Of a DNA stretch of 64,000 nt, positions 32,988 to 44,100 are shown one piece after another. The stretch is taken from positions 124,001 to 188,000 of the forward strand of contig QPMI01000626.1 of the NCBI GenBank assembly GCA_004431415.1. Reading direction: 5' to 3'. This stretch comes from Cyanophora paradoxa (taxonomy: Eukaryota > Glaucocystophyceae > Cyanophorales > Cyanophoraceae). Numbering within the stretch: position 1 is the stretch's first letter; each line of letters begins with the position of its first letter. The notes beneath the pieces were generated by a model that was not told the origin of the DNA, made no database searches, and saw only the letters and a program-made list of their open reading frames with translations. The translations under genes and the position numbers were made by a program.

Positions 32988-34972
32988 TCAGTGGCGGCGT
33001 GCGCAAGGGGAGCCGTCCGCCCAAATCCCCGCCACGGGAGGGGCCGGTGGCCGAGGAACCGCCACGGGCCGAGAAACGGACGCCGTGGGGGCGTACCAGA
33101 AGCCCGCGCTGCCGTCGCTCTCGCTGTACCCCCGGTCCTCCTCCTCCTCCTCGTCGTCCCCGGCTGCGCCTGCGCCGCCGTACCCCCCGGCGAGGAACTT
33201 CCACTGGTCCATTCGAAAGCCGACCGCGCCGGAGTCGAACGCGCGCCTCGCGTCCGCCTCCTCCTCGTCCGGGCCGCGGATGCCGCCCGGGGATCCGGAC
33301 ACGAGGGTCATAGACATGAGCTTTCGGTGCGCGTGGGGCGCGCAGTCGGAGTCGTGGCTGTACCCCCCCGGATCCGCATCCTGCTCCTCGCGCTCCTCCT
33401 CCCCGTCCCCCTCGCCCTCCTCTTGAACGGGGCACTCGGCGCCGATCGCGGTATCCCCCTCCTCCATCTCCATTGCGAAGATGTCGCCTGCGGGGTACAG
33501 GAGCGCGTCAGTGGGGTAGGCCGCTCGGAGGGGCTCGGGAGGGGCCCTCTCACCCAGGGTAGCGGGGCCGTGGACGCGTAGGGAGGGGTGGGGTACGACC
33601 TGGTCGGGCACCTGCCAGGCGCGGCGCTTGGGGGTACTCGTGTTCGACGCGGCGCGGCTCTGCGAGAGCTCGAACGCTGGCTGAGGGTCGATGGTTCACA
33701 GAAGACGTACCCGGTTGGAGACGGGCGTGCCATAATCTGCAGAGGACAATCGCCGGCTTCTGGGGTACATTTAAGCCGCGGAGAAGCGGAAGGAAGGGAA
33801 GAAAAAGGCGGGAGGGGAAAGGGGGGGCAAAAGGGGGAGCATTGCGCACGGGGGTAGAAGGAACGGGGGAAACTCCGGGACGGTGCAGGGGGGGCTGACG
33901 TGCATCCGCACGGGGCTACAGTCGTCTGAGCGCTCCGGCACACCGTACTCCACCTGAGCAGGCGCGAGCTTCGTACCCCCTCCCTCGGGGCCCTCCTCTT
34001 CTACCTTAGGGGACACTGATCAAGGAGTGGCGGACGAGCGGGGGTACGAGGTAGGGGGGGGGTACCGTGCTGGGGAGGCCGCAGGGGCAGTCACGGACAA
34101 CGTGCCGGAGGCAGTATCTGAGGAGGATACCGGATCTCTGCTTCGAGCCTTGCACCTGAACACGAGTAGGGAGGGGCGGTGGACCGGGCGAGGGGCTCCA
34201 GGAGAACGCTCGCGTGAACGCTTCCCTCCCCGTCCGGCCCCTCGGCTCCTCGGGCCGGGGCCTGGGGCGGGGCCGGCGGGGCGCCCTCGGGCCAGTGGTC
34301 GACGACGTAGCGCGAGAAGGCGCGCCAGACGCCGGTGACCTGCCCAGCGTGGAAGCAAGTCACCACGCCGTGACGGCGTGCGCGCGCGTGACTCAGCGAA
34401 ACGAGCAGTGCTCAAGCAGATCGCGCTATACGTAGCTAGAGAGCTAGCATGCAGTCTAGTCTAGATCTATGATTTCTCTTCTTTAAGGGCAGGGCGCACT
34501 GTGTACATGTCCGGGTTCATGCCGAGGCGCTCGCTGGAGAGGACGCGGAGGAGAGGCGAGACGGGATCCACGCGAGGTCGACGTCGCGCGCGCTCAGCGC
34601 CACGAAATTCTCTGCGAACGAAGGTCCGAATGAGCTCACATTCGATCGCAGTCGGACGCTCTGATCACGACGGTTCCGCACCGCTGATGGAGTCGAGGAG
34701 GGCAGAGACGGCGACGGTGCGTCCGACGCGGGCGGTGCCGATCGAAAGGGGCCTCGCACGATCGACGATGTGGCGGAGGACAGTCACGGCGCGCTCCGGC
34801 GGCCCCGCGAGCGCCGCCAGGAGCCACGCGTCGTCGTCGTCGACGTCCCGGCCCCGTACGCGTCGACGTCGACGTCGTCCGCGGGGCTCGTTGGAGCGCC
34901 GCGAAGGAGGGCAGCGAGGAAACGACCCGAGAATGCCTGAGACTCGGCATCGAAGCACCGAGCGCCACCCAT
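32988..34972 (-). CDS. Unrecognised multi-exon gene, acidic C-terminus
   Basis: Exon-like segments on the minus strand run from MGGARCFDAESQAFSGRF (about 34970) through WLLAALAGPPERAVTVLR (about 34830), FAENFVALSARDVDLAW (about 34600), GQVTGVWRAFSRYVVDHW (about 34340) and VEYGVPERSDDCSPV (about 33950) to a long last exon. That exon holds an acidic Glu/Asp-rich stretch (EGEGDGEEEREEQDAD) and the segment MDQWKFLAGGYGG, and ends near 32988. Joints have CAG acceptors and GT donors, but I did not phase-check every one, so two genes are possible. Helical segments near the N-terminus alternate with disordered acidic parts. No domain is recognised. Confidence 0.4.
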
Positions 34973-34979
34973 CCCGCAA

Positions 34980-35574
34980 GCTTAAGGGGCGCAGCGGCGG
35001 CGGCCGGCCGCGGGCAGGCCGCCGCCCGGGTGCTTCGAAGGGCCGAGGCCACTCTACGATGTACGAGAAGGCCTTCGCAGAGAGGTGACGCGCCCGCGCA
35101 ACGCCCTACAGGCTATAGTAGCTAGGCGGGCGGCGCGGCGGCCGCAACGTTCGACTCTTTAACTTCGCTGGGCCGAGTACGTTTTTTGTACGCTAGTTCA
35201 GTTACTGCTCGTCTACGCGCGGCAACGCTCCTGGTGACCGGCGCCGGCGCGGCGTCAACGGCGGGCGTCTCTTAAGCTTCGGACGGGGTACGGGGTGCTG
35301 GGAAAATGAATGGGGGAAATAGCTATGGGGCAATTGCAACTTTTCATGATCGATATCAACTGCCCGTGGCGGCGCGGCCCCGCGCAGCTGGCAGCTGCAG
35401 GGCCGCGCTGCTAGACGCAGCAGCTAGAGGCGCCATATGCACCGAGTCACATGCAGGCGGATGGTCTCCCGGATTCCCGCTCGTCTCCCGGCCGCGGGTC
35501 CGAGCGCGCGGTCCGTGGCTGCAGTCAGGTGGAGCAAGTGTCCCCGCAAGAACTCGGCACGGCTACAGATAGGC
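34980..35574. other. Intergenic region
   Basis: No supported gene. Short open frames on the plus strand (for example 35306-35572) lack motifs. The region contains AGCTGGCAGCTGCAG-type palindromic clusters around 35390-35430. Confidence 0.5.
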
Positions 35575-38500
35575 CTAAGAGCACGACGCGGGCCAGAACA
35601 GAGCGATGGAGAAGTCGTCGCTCGCCGTCGCCAGGAGCCGCGGCTCCCGCGGGTTGAAGTTCACCTGAGCTCGAGGGATCAGGGGGTACCTGGTTCAGGA
35701 GCCCCAGGGAAAAAGGTGGGTACCTGGTTCACGCAGGCGGAGTGGCGGCGGAGGACGCGGGCGGGCGCGCCGAGGTCGCGGTGCCACACCCAGACAGCCC
35801 CGTCCTCAGACCCGCACGCCTGCAGCCGTCCGGACGCGCGCGGTCAGGTCGGATCAGGTCAGGTCAGGTCAGGTCAGGCGCGGGGCAAATGCCGGCTCAG
35901 ATGAGGCATGTATGGTCTAGGTCTTACGTGATAGGCGATACGGCCCTTTATCTAAAAGGAGAACCGCAGCGGAGAGCACAAGGCGGTGCCAGAGAAGGGG
36001 CCACATCAAAGAGGCAGGCTCCGGACTACGAAACAACAACATATCCGGCTGTAGATCCAGCCAAGCCACTAGTGGTAAACGCGGGCGGGCGGGCGGGCGT
36101 AGGCGCACGACGTAGGGGCGGGGGCCCTGGAAGTCCGGCAGCAGGATGAAGGGCGGCCGCGACGTCGCCTCTCGCCCCTGCGCCCGATCAGAGGGAAGAA
36201 AGAAAGGAAAGGGGCGGGGGGCGCACGAGGAGGGCGCGGGCGGGGCGGGCGGCGCGCAGGTCGAAGAGCACGAGCCGGGGCGGCCCGTCCGACACGGGGC
36301 ACCTGCGGGCCGCGGCGCGTCGGGCCGGGCCTCACAGAGGGTCCCAGGCTGTGGCTGCCGGCCTTGGACCCTTCCTAGACTGACAGCCGGCCTAGGACGG
36401 ACCCTTGCTAGAGCCTCGGCCTCGGACGGACGTCCGACACGGGGCACCTGCCCTAGGCTCAGTCACGGCCCTAGGCCTATGGCTCTAGACTGGCCGCCGG
36501 CCTAGGACCCTTTCTAGCCTCCCTAGGGTTGGCGGGCGGGGGGCGCCGGCGGGGCGGGGCGGGGCGGGGGGTACGGACCAATCGTCGCCGAGGTTGATCG
36601 AGGGATCGCTGAAGACCTGTCGCGGGGAGGAAGGCGGGGCGGGGTGGGCCCCGGGGCCGGGCGCCTGGAGGGGAGGGCGGGAGGGGCGGGGCGGGGCGGG
36701 GGGTACGGGGCGGGGCGGGGGGTACGGGGCGGGGCCCACCTCGACGGCCGAGGCGCGGGGCCCCAGCAGCTCGCGCCTCGCCCGCAGCGCCGCCGTCTGT
36801 GAGGAAAAGGAGGGGGACGGGAGGAGAAGGGGGGGTATTATAAGTCGAGGTTGGGAGGGGTACGGGCGAGGATGGATGGACCTGCTGAGCGCGGCCGGGG
36901 GGGAAGGGCCGGAGGTGTAGCGCCGCCCACCGATCGTCCCGCGAGATCTGTACCACCCGGACAGGGAAAGAATCGGTACCCCCGGATGACATTCTTTTGA
37001 GGGGTACGGGCGTACGGCGAGGCCGGAGACCTGGGCGACCGGTCGCGGCGAACGGTCAGCTGGGACAACGGCTGGACGGCGGATCAACCCCTACCCTACT
37101 CTTACGCGAGCCTAGCCCTCCCCCCCTCCTTCCCCCCCCCCCCCCCGGGCCTCTCCCCTGCCGGGCCGGGGTACCTGGCCATCGAAGTGTGCGAGGACGC
37201 GCTGCTCTACCCTCCCGTACGGCGTCGCCACGATCTGCCCCATGGGAGGGGAGGGGGAAGACGCGAGGTCAGGTGAGGGGGGGGGGTACGGGAGCCAGGA
37301 TCGGGGGTCGCGGGGAGCGGGGCGCGGGGCGCGGGGCGGGACGGCTAGATCCCATTCGTTCCCCACATTTATTCCCCTCCTATCCCTCTTCCCCCCCCCC
37401 CTCCTCCTTACCTCGTCGATGTCGTTCTCCGTCGAGCCGCGCGTGAAGCTACGGGGGGTACGGCATCGGGCGGGGGCGCGGAGGGACCGGGAGGGGGCGG
37501 GGTACGGGGCGGACACGAGGGAGAACTCGGGGGGGCCGCTGCCGAGCCGGACCGCCTCGCCCTGCGGCCCGGAGGGGCGTGAGAAGAGGGGCGGCGGGCG
37601 GGCGGGTGGACCGGGACAGGAGGAAGGGCGGGAAGAGAGCAATGGGCGCTGGGCCGGGTCGGGCTTTGGGAGGCGGGGTACGGCGCACCTGGATCCCCCC
37701 GACGGTCTGCGGATGACCGAACGGTCGCCGCCGCCTTTCCGTCAGGGGGGTACGGCCCACGGGAAGGGGGGGTACAGGGGCGCACGCGCTCTGGGCGGTA
37801 GTCCTCGGGGCGAAGGTCGCCCCGCACCAGCTGCGGCGACCGCACGGCCGCCGTCGACCTGCGAACGAAGGCAACCGTGAGCGAGGGTAGGGGTAGGGGG
37901 GGCGAAGATCTAGGAGGGGAAGGGGGGGAGGAAGAAGGAGGAAGAAGGGTACGAAGCGCACGCGTAGTGGAAGGTGCCGTAGTGGATGCCGGTGGCCCCG
38001 GGCCGGCGGGGGTCAACCTGCCGGGGCGTTAGGCTGGCGGCTGCGGCGGCCGTCTTAGAAGGGACGGGACGGAGCAAGGGCGAGAGCCGCAGCGCAGCCG
38101 TGACTCTCTTGGCTCTGGGCGCACGAAGACTCTGGACCTAAGATCCTGCTATGCTACGATCCGCTGCTAAGATAAATATCCGTTGCTATGCTCCTGCTAA
38201 GATATGTCTCTCTTGATCTAGAGCGTCGGCGTGTCTCTTTGCTCTGGCTCTACCGCCGTGCTGGGATCGGAGGCAGGAGAGTGGTTTCGGCGCACGACGG
38301 CCGAAACCTATGCTAGGTTCCGCTGCTAAGTTGCATATCATAGATGCTAAGCTCCTGCTAAGTAAGATGTGGGCTAAGTAAGATGTGGGGGTTTCGGCGG
38401 GCGCACGACGGCCATGACGTCGACGGCGGCGCCGTTGCTCGAGTGGTAGATGATCGAGTGGAAGACCTCGTTCCGCGGCGTCCTGCGGCCGCGCGGGGGG

Positions 38501-40548
38501 CGCGGGCGAGAAGTTAATAGAAGCTAGTGGATTTTAGTGAGAAAGCTTCTAATAGCACTTGTTGCCAGTGGATCGGACATATTAGAAGCTAGTGGATTTT
38601 AATGAGATTATTAGAAGCATATTAGAAGCCGCGGCGTCCTGCGGCGGTATTGGTTTGGATTAGATTAGTTCCGCGGCGTCCTGTGTGCGCGCGCGCCGGG
38701 GGCGGGGCGTTCAGAAGCTAGCAGAGTGATAGCTAGGCTACTAGGAGCCAGGCAGCTAGGTGTCCTGCGGCCGCGCGGGGGGCGCGGGCGAGAAGTTCAG
38801 GCGAGAGGGGCAGTGGCAGTGGGGCGGGGGCGGGGCGTTCAGAAGCTAGCAGATTAGATTGCTATTAGAAGCTAGTGGATTTTAGTGAGAAAGGCAGCGG
38901 AGAGCACTAGCCGCGCAGTGGAGAGCCGCGCAATACTAGTAATAGATAGCTAGGCTGGGTCAGGCTAGGCTAGGTTCTGCGTTGGAACTGTTGTTGCCAG
39001 CTGATCGGAAATGTTGTTGCTAGTTGAAGCTTGGGGCCTGGGCCGCGCGCACCACATGCATGTGTCGAAGCGCGACGTGGGGAGATCCAGAAGCTTGCGG
39101 AGGAAGCGGTGCCGCGGCGACGCCGGCGGCGCCGGCGGGGCCGCCGCGCCCGGCGGCTCCAGAGGCTCCTGGGAGGGCGCGCGTGAGGGGGGAGGGGGGA
39201 GGGTGAGGGGGGGTACGGGAGTGGGTCGGAGCGCGCCAGGGCGGCCGGGGCGGCTTCCGCGAGTGAGAGGGATGCGATGGGGACCGGCTCGTCTACCCCC
39301 CCGACGCCGCCTACGCCGTCGAAGCCTGCGCGGGGGTCACGAGAGCGAGGGACCGAGAGCGAGCGCCTGGGGGGCCCGCGGGAGGGCCCGGCTCCCACCT
39401 TCGTGCTCGTACCCCCCCTCCTCCTCGTCCCGCCCGGCGTCCATCTCCGCGTCCTCATCTCCAACGGCCCAAATGTGGATGCTGGCGCGGGGGAAGGGAA
39501 GCCGTCGTCAGCCGCGGCCCGCCCGCGCGCACGAACGCCGGCGGGAGGCCAGCTTCTAAGGGTCTCTCCTTAGGGACAGCCTCCGCGCTCACCTCGAGAA
39601 CCCGGCCTCCTGATCGAAGTCAGTGGCCATCAGCATCGTCCCGTCCTACGAAGGGCGTCGAGACGAGCGGAGAAAACAGCGGGAAGGGGGAGGGAGGGGG
39701 GTACCGGAGACCACGCGGTCGAGCGCGCGTGGCGGCCTGCGCGCCGGCAGATCGCAATCGGGCCGGCGGCGGCGGCGGCGGTGGCAGCAGCGGCGGCGAT
39801 TGCGGCGAGTCGCGGAGAGCGGGGAGCGAGCGGTGCGGCACGCACCATCGTTGACGTGCTCGACGGCGACGACGCGCAGCGCGAATCGGCGGGCGCCCCG
39901 TGCGCCGCTCTCCTCCAGCTGGTACACCTGCGGCGGCGGAGCCGGGGCGGCCGGGCGCTCACTCGGAGGCGCCCGCGGCGAGACTAGAAGATGTAGAGCA
40001 CCTTTACAGTTCCGTCTTTGCTCGCGGAGGCGAGAAGGCGTCCGTCCGGGGACCAGAGCGCAGTCATGACCTGCGGCCGAGCTCGCGCGGGGCCGGGGGC
40101 GCAGGCGGCGCCGGTAGAAGCGCACCTCGTCGTCATGGAAGCGCTCCTGAAACACGGGCCTGTGCGAGGCGCGGCGCGTCAGCCCCGGCGCGGCTCGGCG
40201 GCGGCGCGGCCTTCTCGCGTACGAGTCCGGCACTTCCTCGAGCATCTTGAGCTCGTTGGCCCAATCCAGCTCGGTCTTCAGGTGCGACAAAGTACTTGCG
40301 GTCTCATGCGGGTCGGTGCCGAGGCGCTGCGAGAGGACGTCGAGGAACACGCGGCCCTCAGCCCAAACCTGGTGAGAGGAACCCGGAGGTGAGCGAGCAA
40401 CGACCGCGAGGCGCAGCTAAGAGTGCCGCACGATCGAATGGAACCGGCGGCACGCCGCGGCGAAGGCCAGGACGCTGCGGAGGTCCGTGTACCGGAGCGA
40501 ATGGCGGAGGAGATCATCGGGCAGATCCTCCAGGAGCAGGTCGATCAT
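35575..40548 (-). CDS. F-box/WD40-repeat protein
   Basis: Likely substrate receptor of an SCF ubiquitin ligase. It starts at ATG 40548 with MIDLLLEDLPDDLLRHSL and VLAFAAACRRFHSI, a clear F-box (about residues 6-40) that would bind Skp1. Checked exons: 40432-40548, 40223-40368, 40126-40159, 40002-40071, and one from 39927. WD40 blades follow: TALWSPDGRLLASASKDGTV (about 40060), SIHIWAVGDED (about 39475), VVQISRDDRWAAL (about 36960), PPRLVLFDLRAARP (about 36280), CGSEDGAVWVWHRDLG (35724-35819) and PREPRLLATASDDFSIALF (35575-35664, stop TAG). The last two blades resemble WDR26/GID7, but the F-box argues for an FBXW protein. About 20 exons; the middle joints are approximate. A long repeat-filled intron lies at about 38.5-39.0 kb. 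Confidence 0.75.
38474..38950. repeat. Dispersed direct repeats in a long intron
   Basis: The word GAAGCTAGTGGATTTTAGTG (or one-base variants) occurs near 38520, 38585 and 38868. TCCTGCGGCCGCGCGGGGGG with its flank occurs near 38481 and 38762, and GGGGCGTTCAGAAGCTAGCAG near 38705 and 38833. They are imperfect local duplications inside the F-box/WD40 gene. Confidence 0.75.
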
Positions 40549-41172
40549 CGCAGTCGAAGCAAAGCAGCAGAGCGCCTGAGTGCGGTCGCCGCCGACTTAT
40601 GATGTTCGCTGCTGTACCCGTCAACCACAACATGGCGCCCGCGGGCCCCGATCGCATGCCCCCGCGCCGCCGCCACTTCTCTGCGCCCATATCGGCGCCC
40701 GCCTCCAGCACGCAGCAGGACAGCGGCGAAGAAGACCACGCCGAGCCCGCTGAGCGCACAGAGAAGAGGCGCGATGGGGGGCCCCCGGACAGAACAGTGA
40801 TCATCTCAGCAGATCCAGCGTTCCACAGCGTGCGTGCCCTCGCTCGCTGCGGCTTGACGCGTACGCGCCGGTCTGCGGGTCGTCTCACCGGGCCCTCCAC
40901 CGCGCAGGGCAAGGGAGTGATAAGCGTATGGAAGAGGGTGGAGGCACAGTTCATCGCCGGAGAGATCGCTCTTGCGTTCGGTAGCGTTCTCTGTTTTCTT
41001 CTCCGGATCCGCGCGCGCGCGCGACCGCCGCCCGCGCTCGGCGCGGCATCGCGCGCCGGGCGCCGACGCCCATTTCCGCCATTATGCTTTTAAATTCCAA
41101 TTGCTATTTAAACTGTCGTTCCTTCGCGCGCGGCCTGAATGACCGGCGAGCCCGGGCGCCGCATTCGCGCAG
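40549..41172. other. Region between the F-box and cyclase genes
   Basis: Long frames exist on both strands (plus 40296-41093, minus 40514-40954). The plus frame ends in a hydrophobic segment (GEIALAFGSVLCFLL) and could be an upstream exon of the cyclase, but no splice joint could be proved. An AT-rich segment (41085-41115) could be promoter sequence. Confidence 0.35.
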
Positions 41173-44100
41173 CCGACGTGCAGTCGTCCACCGCCCTGTG
41201 GGAGGCGCTGCCGGACCCTATAATGGCGAAGGCGATCGACACGCTCTTTGAGCTGCTTCGAGAGGGCATCGAGCTGGTCTCCGGATACGAGGTCAAGGTG
41301 GAGGGGGACTCGATGTTCGCGGTCAGCGGCGCGCGCGCGCGCGCGCGCGGGCCGCCGCTCGTCGCGCGCTCGAGAGAACGACGCACCGCGGTCGCAGGTG
41401 TTCGACAGCGCGGCGCGGGCAGCTTACTGGTGCCTCTGGACGCAGGCCATGCTCCTCGAAGGCATGCCGATCCGATTCGACTCGTGATCACGCCGGATGG
41501 CTGCTGAGCTGACCCCGCGCGCGTGGCGCAGTGGACTGGCCCCACGAGATGCTGTCCGAGGTCCCTGCGAGGGAAGAGTTCGGCAGCGACTCCACGCTAC
41601 TCTTCCGCGGTGCGGCGGGCCCTCCGTGCGCAGGCCGCTGGCCGCCCCGCGTGCCGAGCCTGCAGGCGCGCGCCACGTAGGCCTGCGCTTGCGAATGGGC
41701 GTCCACCGCGGGCGACCGAACGTAAAGATAGACCAGACGACCGGGCGAATGGGTGCGGTCGGGCGCCGCGCCGCGCCGCCCGCCTCGCACCCGCCTCATG
41801 TACCCCCGCCTCGCAGATTACTTCGGCCCAGCAGTGAACAAGGCGGCTCGCGTCGCCGGGTACGCTCTTCTTCTGATTCAATGATTTTCCTTCGACATCC
41901 CCAGCCTGCTTCGTAGCTGAGAGCGGCCTCTCGCAGGGCGGCCGCCGGGGGCCAGATCGTCATGAGCCGCTCTACATTCGACGCTATGGTCAAGGGCGAG
42001 TCCTCCGGCGTCGGGTTCAGGTTCGGACGCCTCACTTGAATCTGAATCCGAGCCGTCCGAGCCCCATCATCTCACCTGATTCTGAGCCAGCCTGCACGAG
42101 GACGCTATCCCAGGCCTCTCCCTCACGCCCATCGACCGCCGCACGGACCGCAGGCGCGGCGGCGTCGTACCCCCGGCTTCAGCCCCGCCTCACGCCCTTC
42201 CCCATGCAGTTCACTCCAGATGCTGGACGGCGTCTCCGAGAGCCTCCCGCGCTCCCGGCGGCGCGCCACTCTACCCCCGAGCTACGCGTGCGGTCTATTT
42301 ATATCCCCAACCAGAGCCTCCGCATCCGCCCCGCCGAGCGCGCGTGCGGGCGCGCGCCGCAGGGTCGGGCGAGGCAGAGCCGGAGGGGCGAGCGTCTTCC
42401 GCGTGCTCGGGGCCGACACGTGGAGCGCCCACCCGCAGGTGCCGCCGGCGCCGGCGCTCTCGCCCCGCGCCCCCGCCCCAGAGCCCGTTGCGCCTGCCCG
42501 GCCGACTGACCATCGAGTGTCGTTCTTATATCCGGACTAGCGAGCGCCAGTGGGGAATCTTGAGCTTAGTCCCGAGCTAGAACGCTAGCCCCGAGCTTAG
42601 CCCCGAGCTAGAAGGCTAGCCCCGTCCGGCTCCAGCTCTGGAACCGAGCCAGCTCGACTGGAGCTTGCTTGACTTAGGTATCTCTTTCGAGCCTCGCGCT
42701 CTAGGTTCGGGCTCGAGCGGAGCTTAGGCGGGACTCCGGAGCCTTCCCTCGCGCTCTAGATCCGAGCTAGCTTGACTGGATCCGGTGCTTCGATTTGGGC
42801 TGGGGCTTAGGTTCGGATGGCCGAGGCCCTCTTTATCTTGACCGACCTCGAGCTCGAGCGAAGCTTAAACCTTAGGAGATTTCGAGTTCGGATTCGGAGA
42901 AGGCCGCGCGCGTCGTCCTCCTCGTCCCCCTCTGATCGATCGCGCGCAGGACGGGAGCGCCCTTCTGCGTGTCCTCGCACCGGCCGCCGCGCCCTCGACG
43001 TCGGCGCTGGCGTGCGCCGGCCGCGCGGGGCGGGCGCCCTCGGCCGCGGGCCCGCACCTCTCCCTCGTTGACATCCTCGGCGCCGCAGAGGAGGTGCGGC
43101 AGCGCTGGCTCCCCCTAGGACGACGACGACCGGGGTGAGGCCCTGGCAGACCCGAGGGGCGAGCACTCTAGAAGCTGGAGGGACGATAGACTAGGTAGAA
43201 TCGCCCTTCTGACCTGTGGGCCCGCGCCGCGCACGCAGACGGCGCCGGAGGGCGTGGCGGGGGCCGCCCCCGGGGACCTGCAGCCCGTGCTCTCGGCCTC
43301 GGACACGGACGCGCTGGGCTCCTGGCGCCGCTGCTGCGAGGGCGAGGGCGAGGGGGGCGCCTCGGCGAGCGGGCGGCGCTCGTCGTGGCCCCTGCTCGCC
43401 CACGCCAACCGCCGTCGCGTCGTCTCGGTCTGCTCTCCGCCTTAAATGCAGCGCTGGCCATCTGAGCGCGTTAAAACTCTTAGAAGACCATTCGATTCTT
43501 AGAAGTGCCCCTGAGAGACTTGTATTTAGCGCCCGACGTGGACGCTAAGAGCAGCCGCCAAGGAGCGGTTCTTCCCTTCTCGTCTCGCCACTTAGAGGAC
43601 ACGTAAAGTACCCTCGAGACACGTTTAGACAACGGTCCGCGCCAACCGCCGCCGCGTCGTCTCGGTGCATGCGGCCGCGCGCGATCGAGACATCGAAAGA
43701 AAGCTTAAGATAGATGCGTTTTCCTTTAGAGGACGCGACAGAATAACGATGAAGAACTTCCCGCTAGAAGCTTAAGCACATACGCCGCCGCGTCGTCTCG
43801 GTCCGCTCTCCGCCTTCGTGATCAGCGCTGGCCATCTAGAAGCATGAAAATTCCTTAGAGAGCAAATGAAGCACGTCTACAAATTAAAACACTAGAGGAA
43901 GCGCATAGGAAGGAAGCGTATAGCTCGAGCCAGTTAGAGGACCCCCAAAGTGCCCTCGTGACCCGTATATATTAAAGCGCCCGAGACTATGAGGCGGGAA
44001 AATTCATTGAAAGATGTGTACGTGTCATTTAGAGGATACGAAAGAATAATGCGAAGGAAATAAGCCTGACCCAAGACCTCGCCCTCGGCAGAGCGTGATG

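Noticed and set aside
35846-35880. (GGTCA)n pentamer array as a CRISPR-like or regulatory repeat
   Set aside because: It is a short simple-sequence run within the intron just upstream (minus strand) of the 35724-35819 WD40 exon. No spacer structure is present.
41330-41350. (GC)n run as a regulatory Z-DNA element
   Set aside because: It lies within a phased cyclase intron. Simple GC repeats are common here and nothing indicates function.
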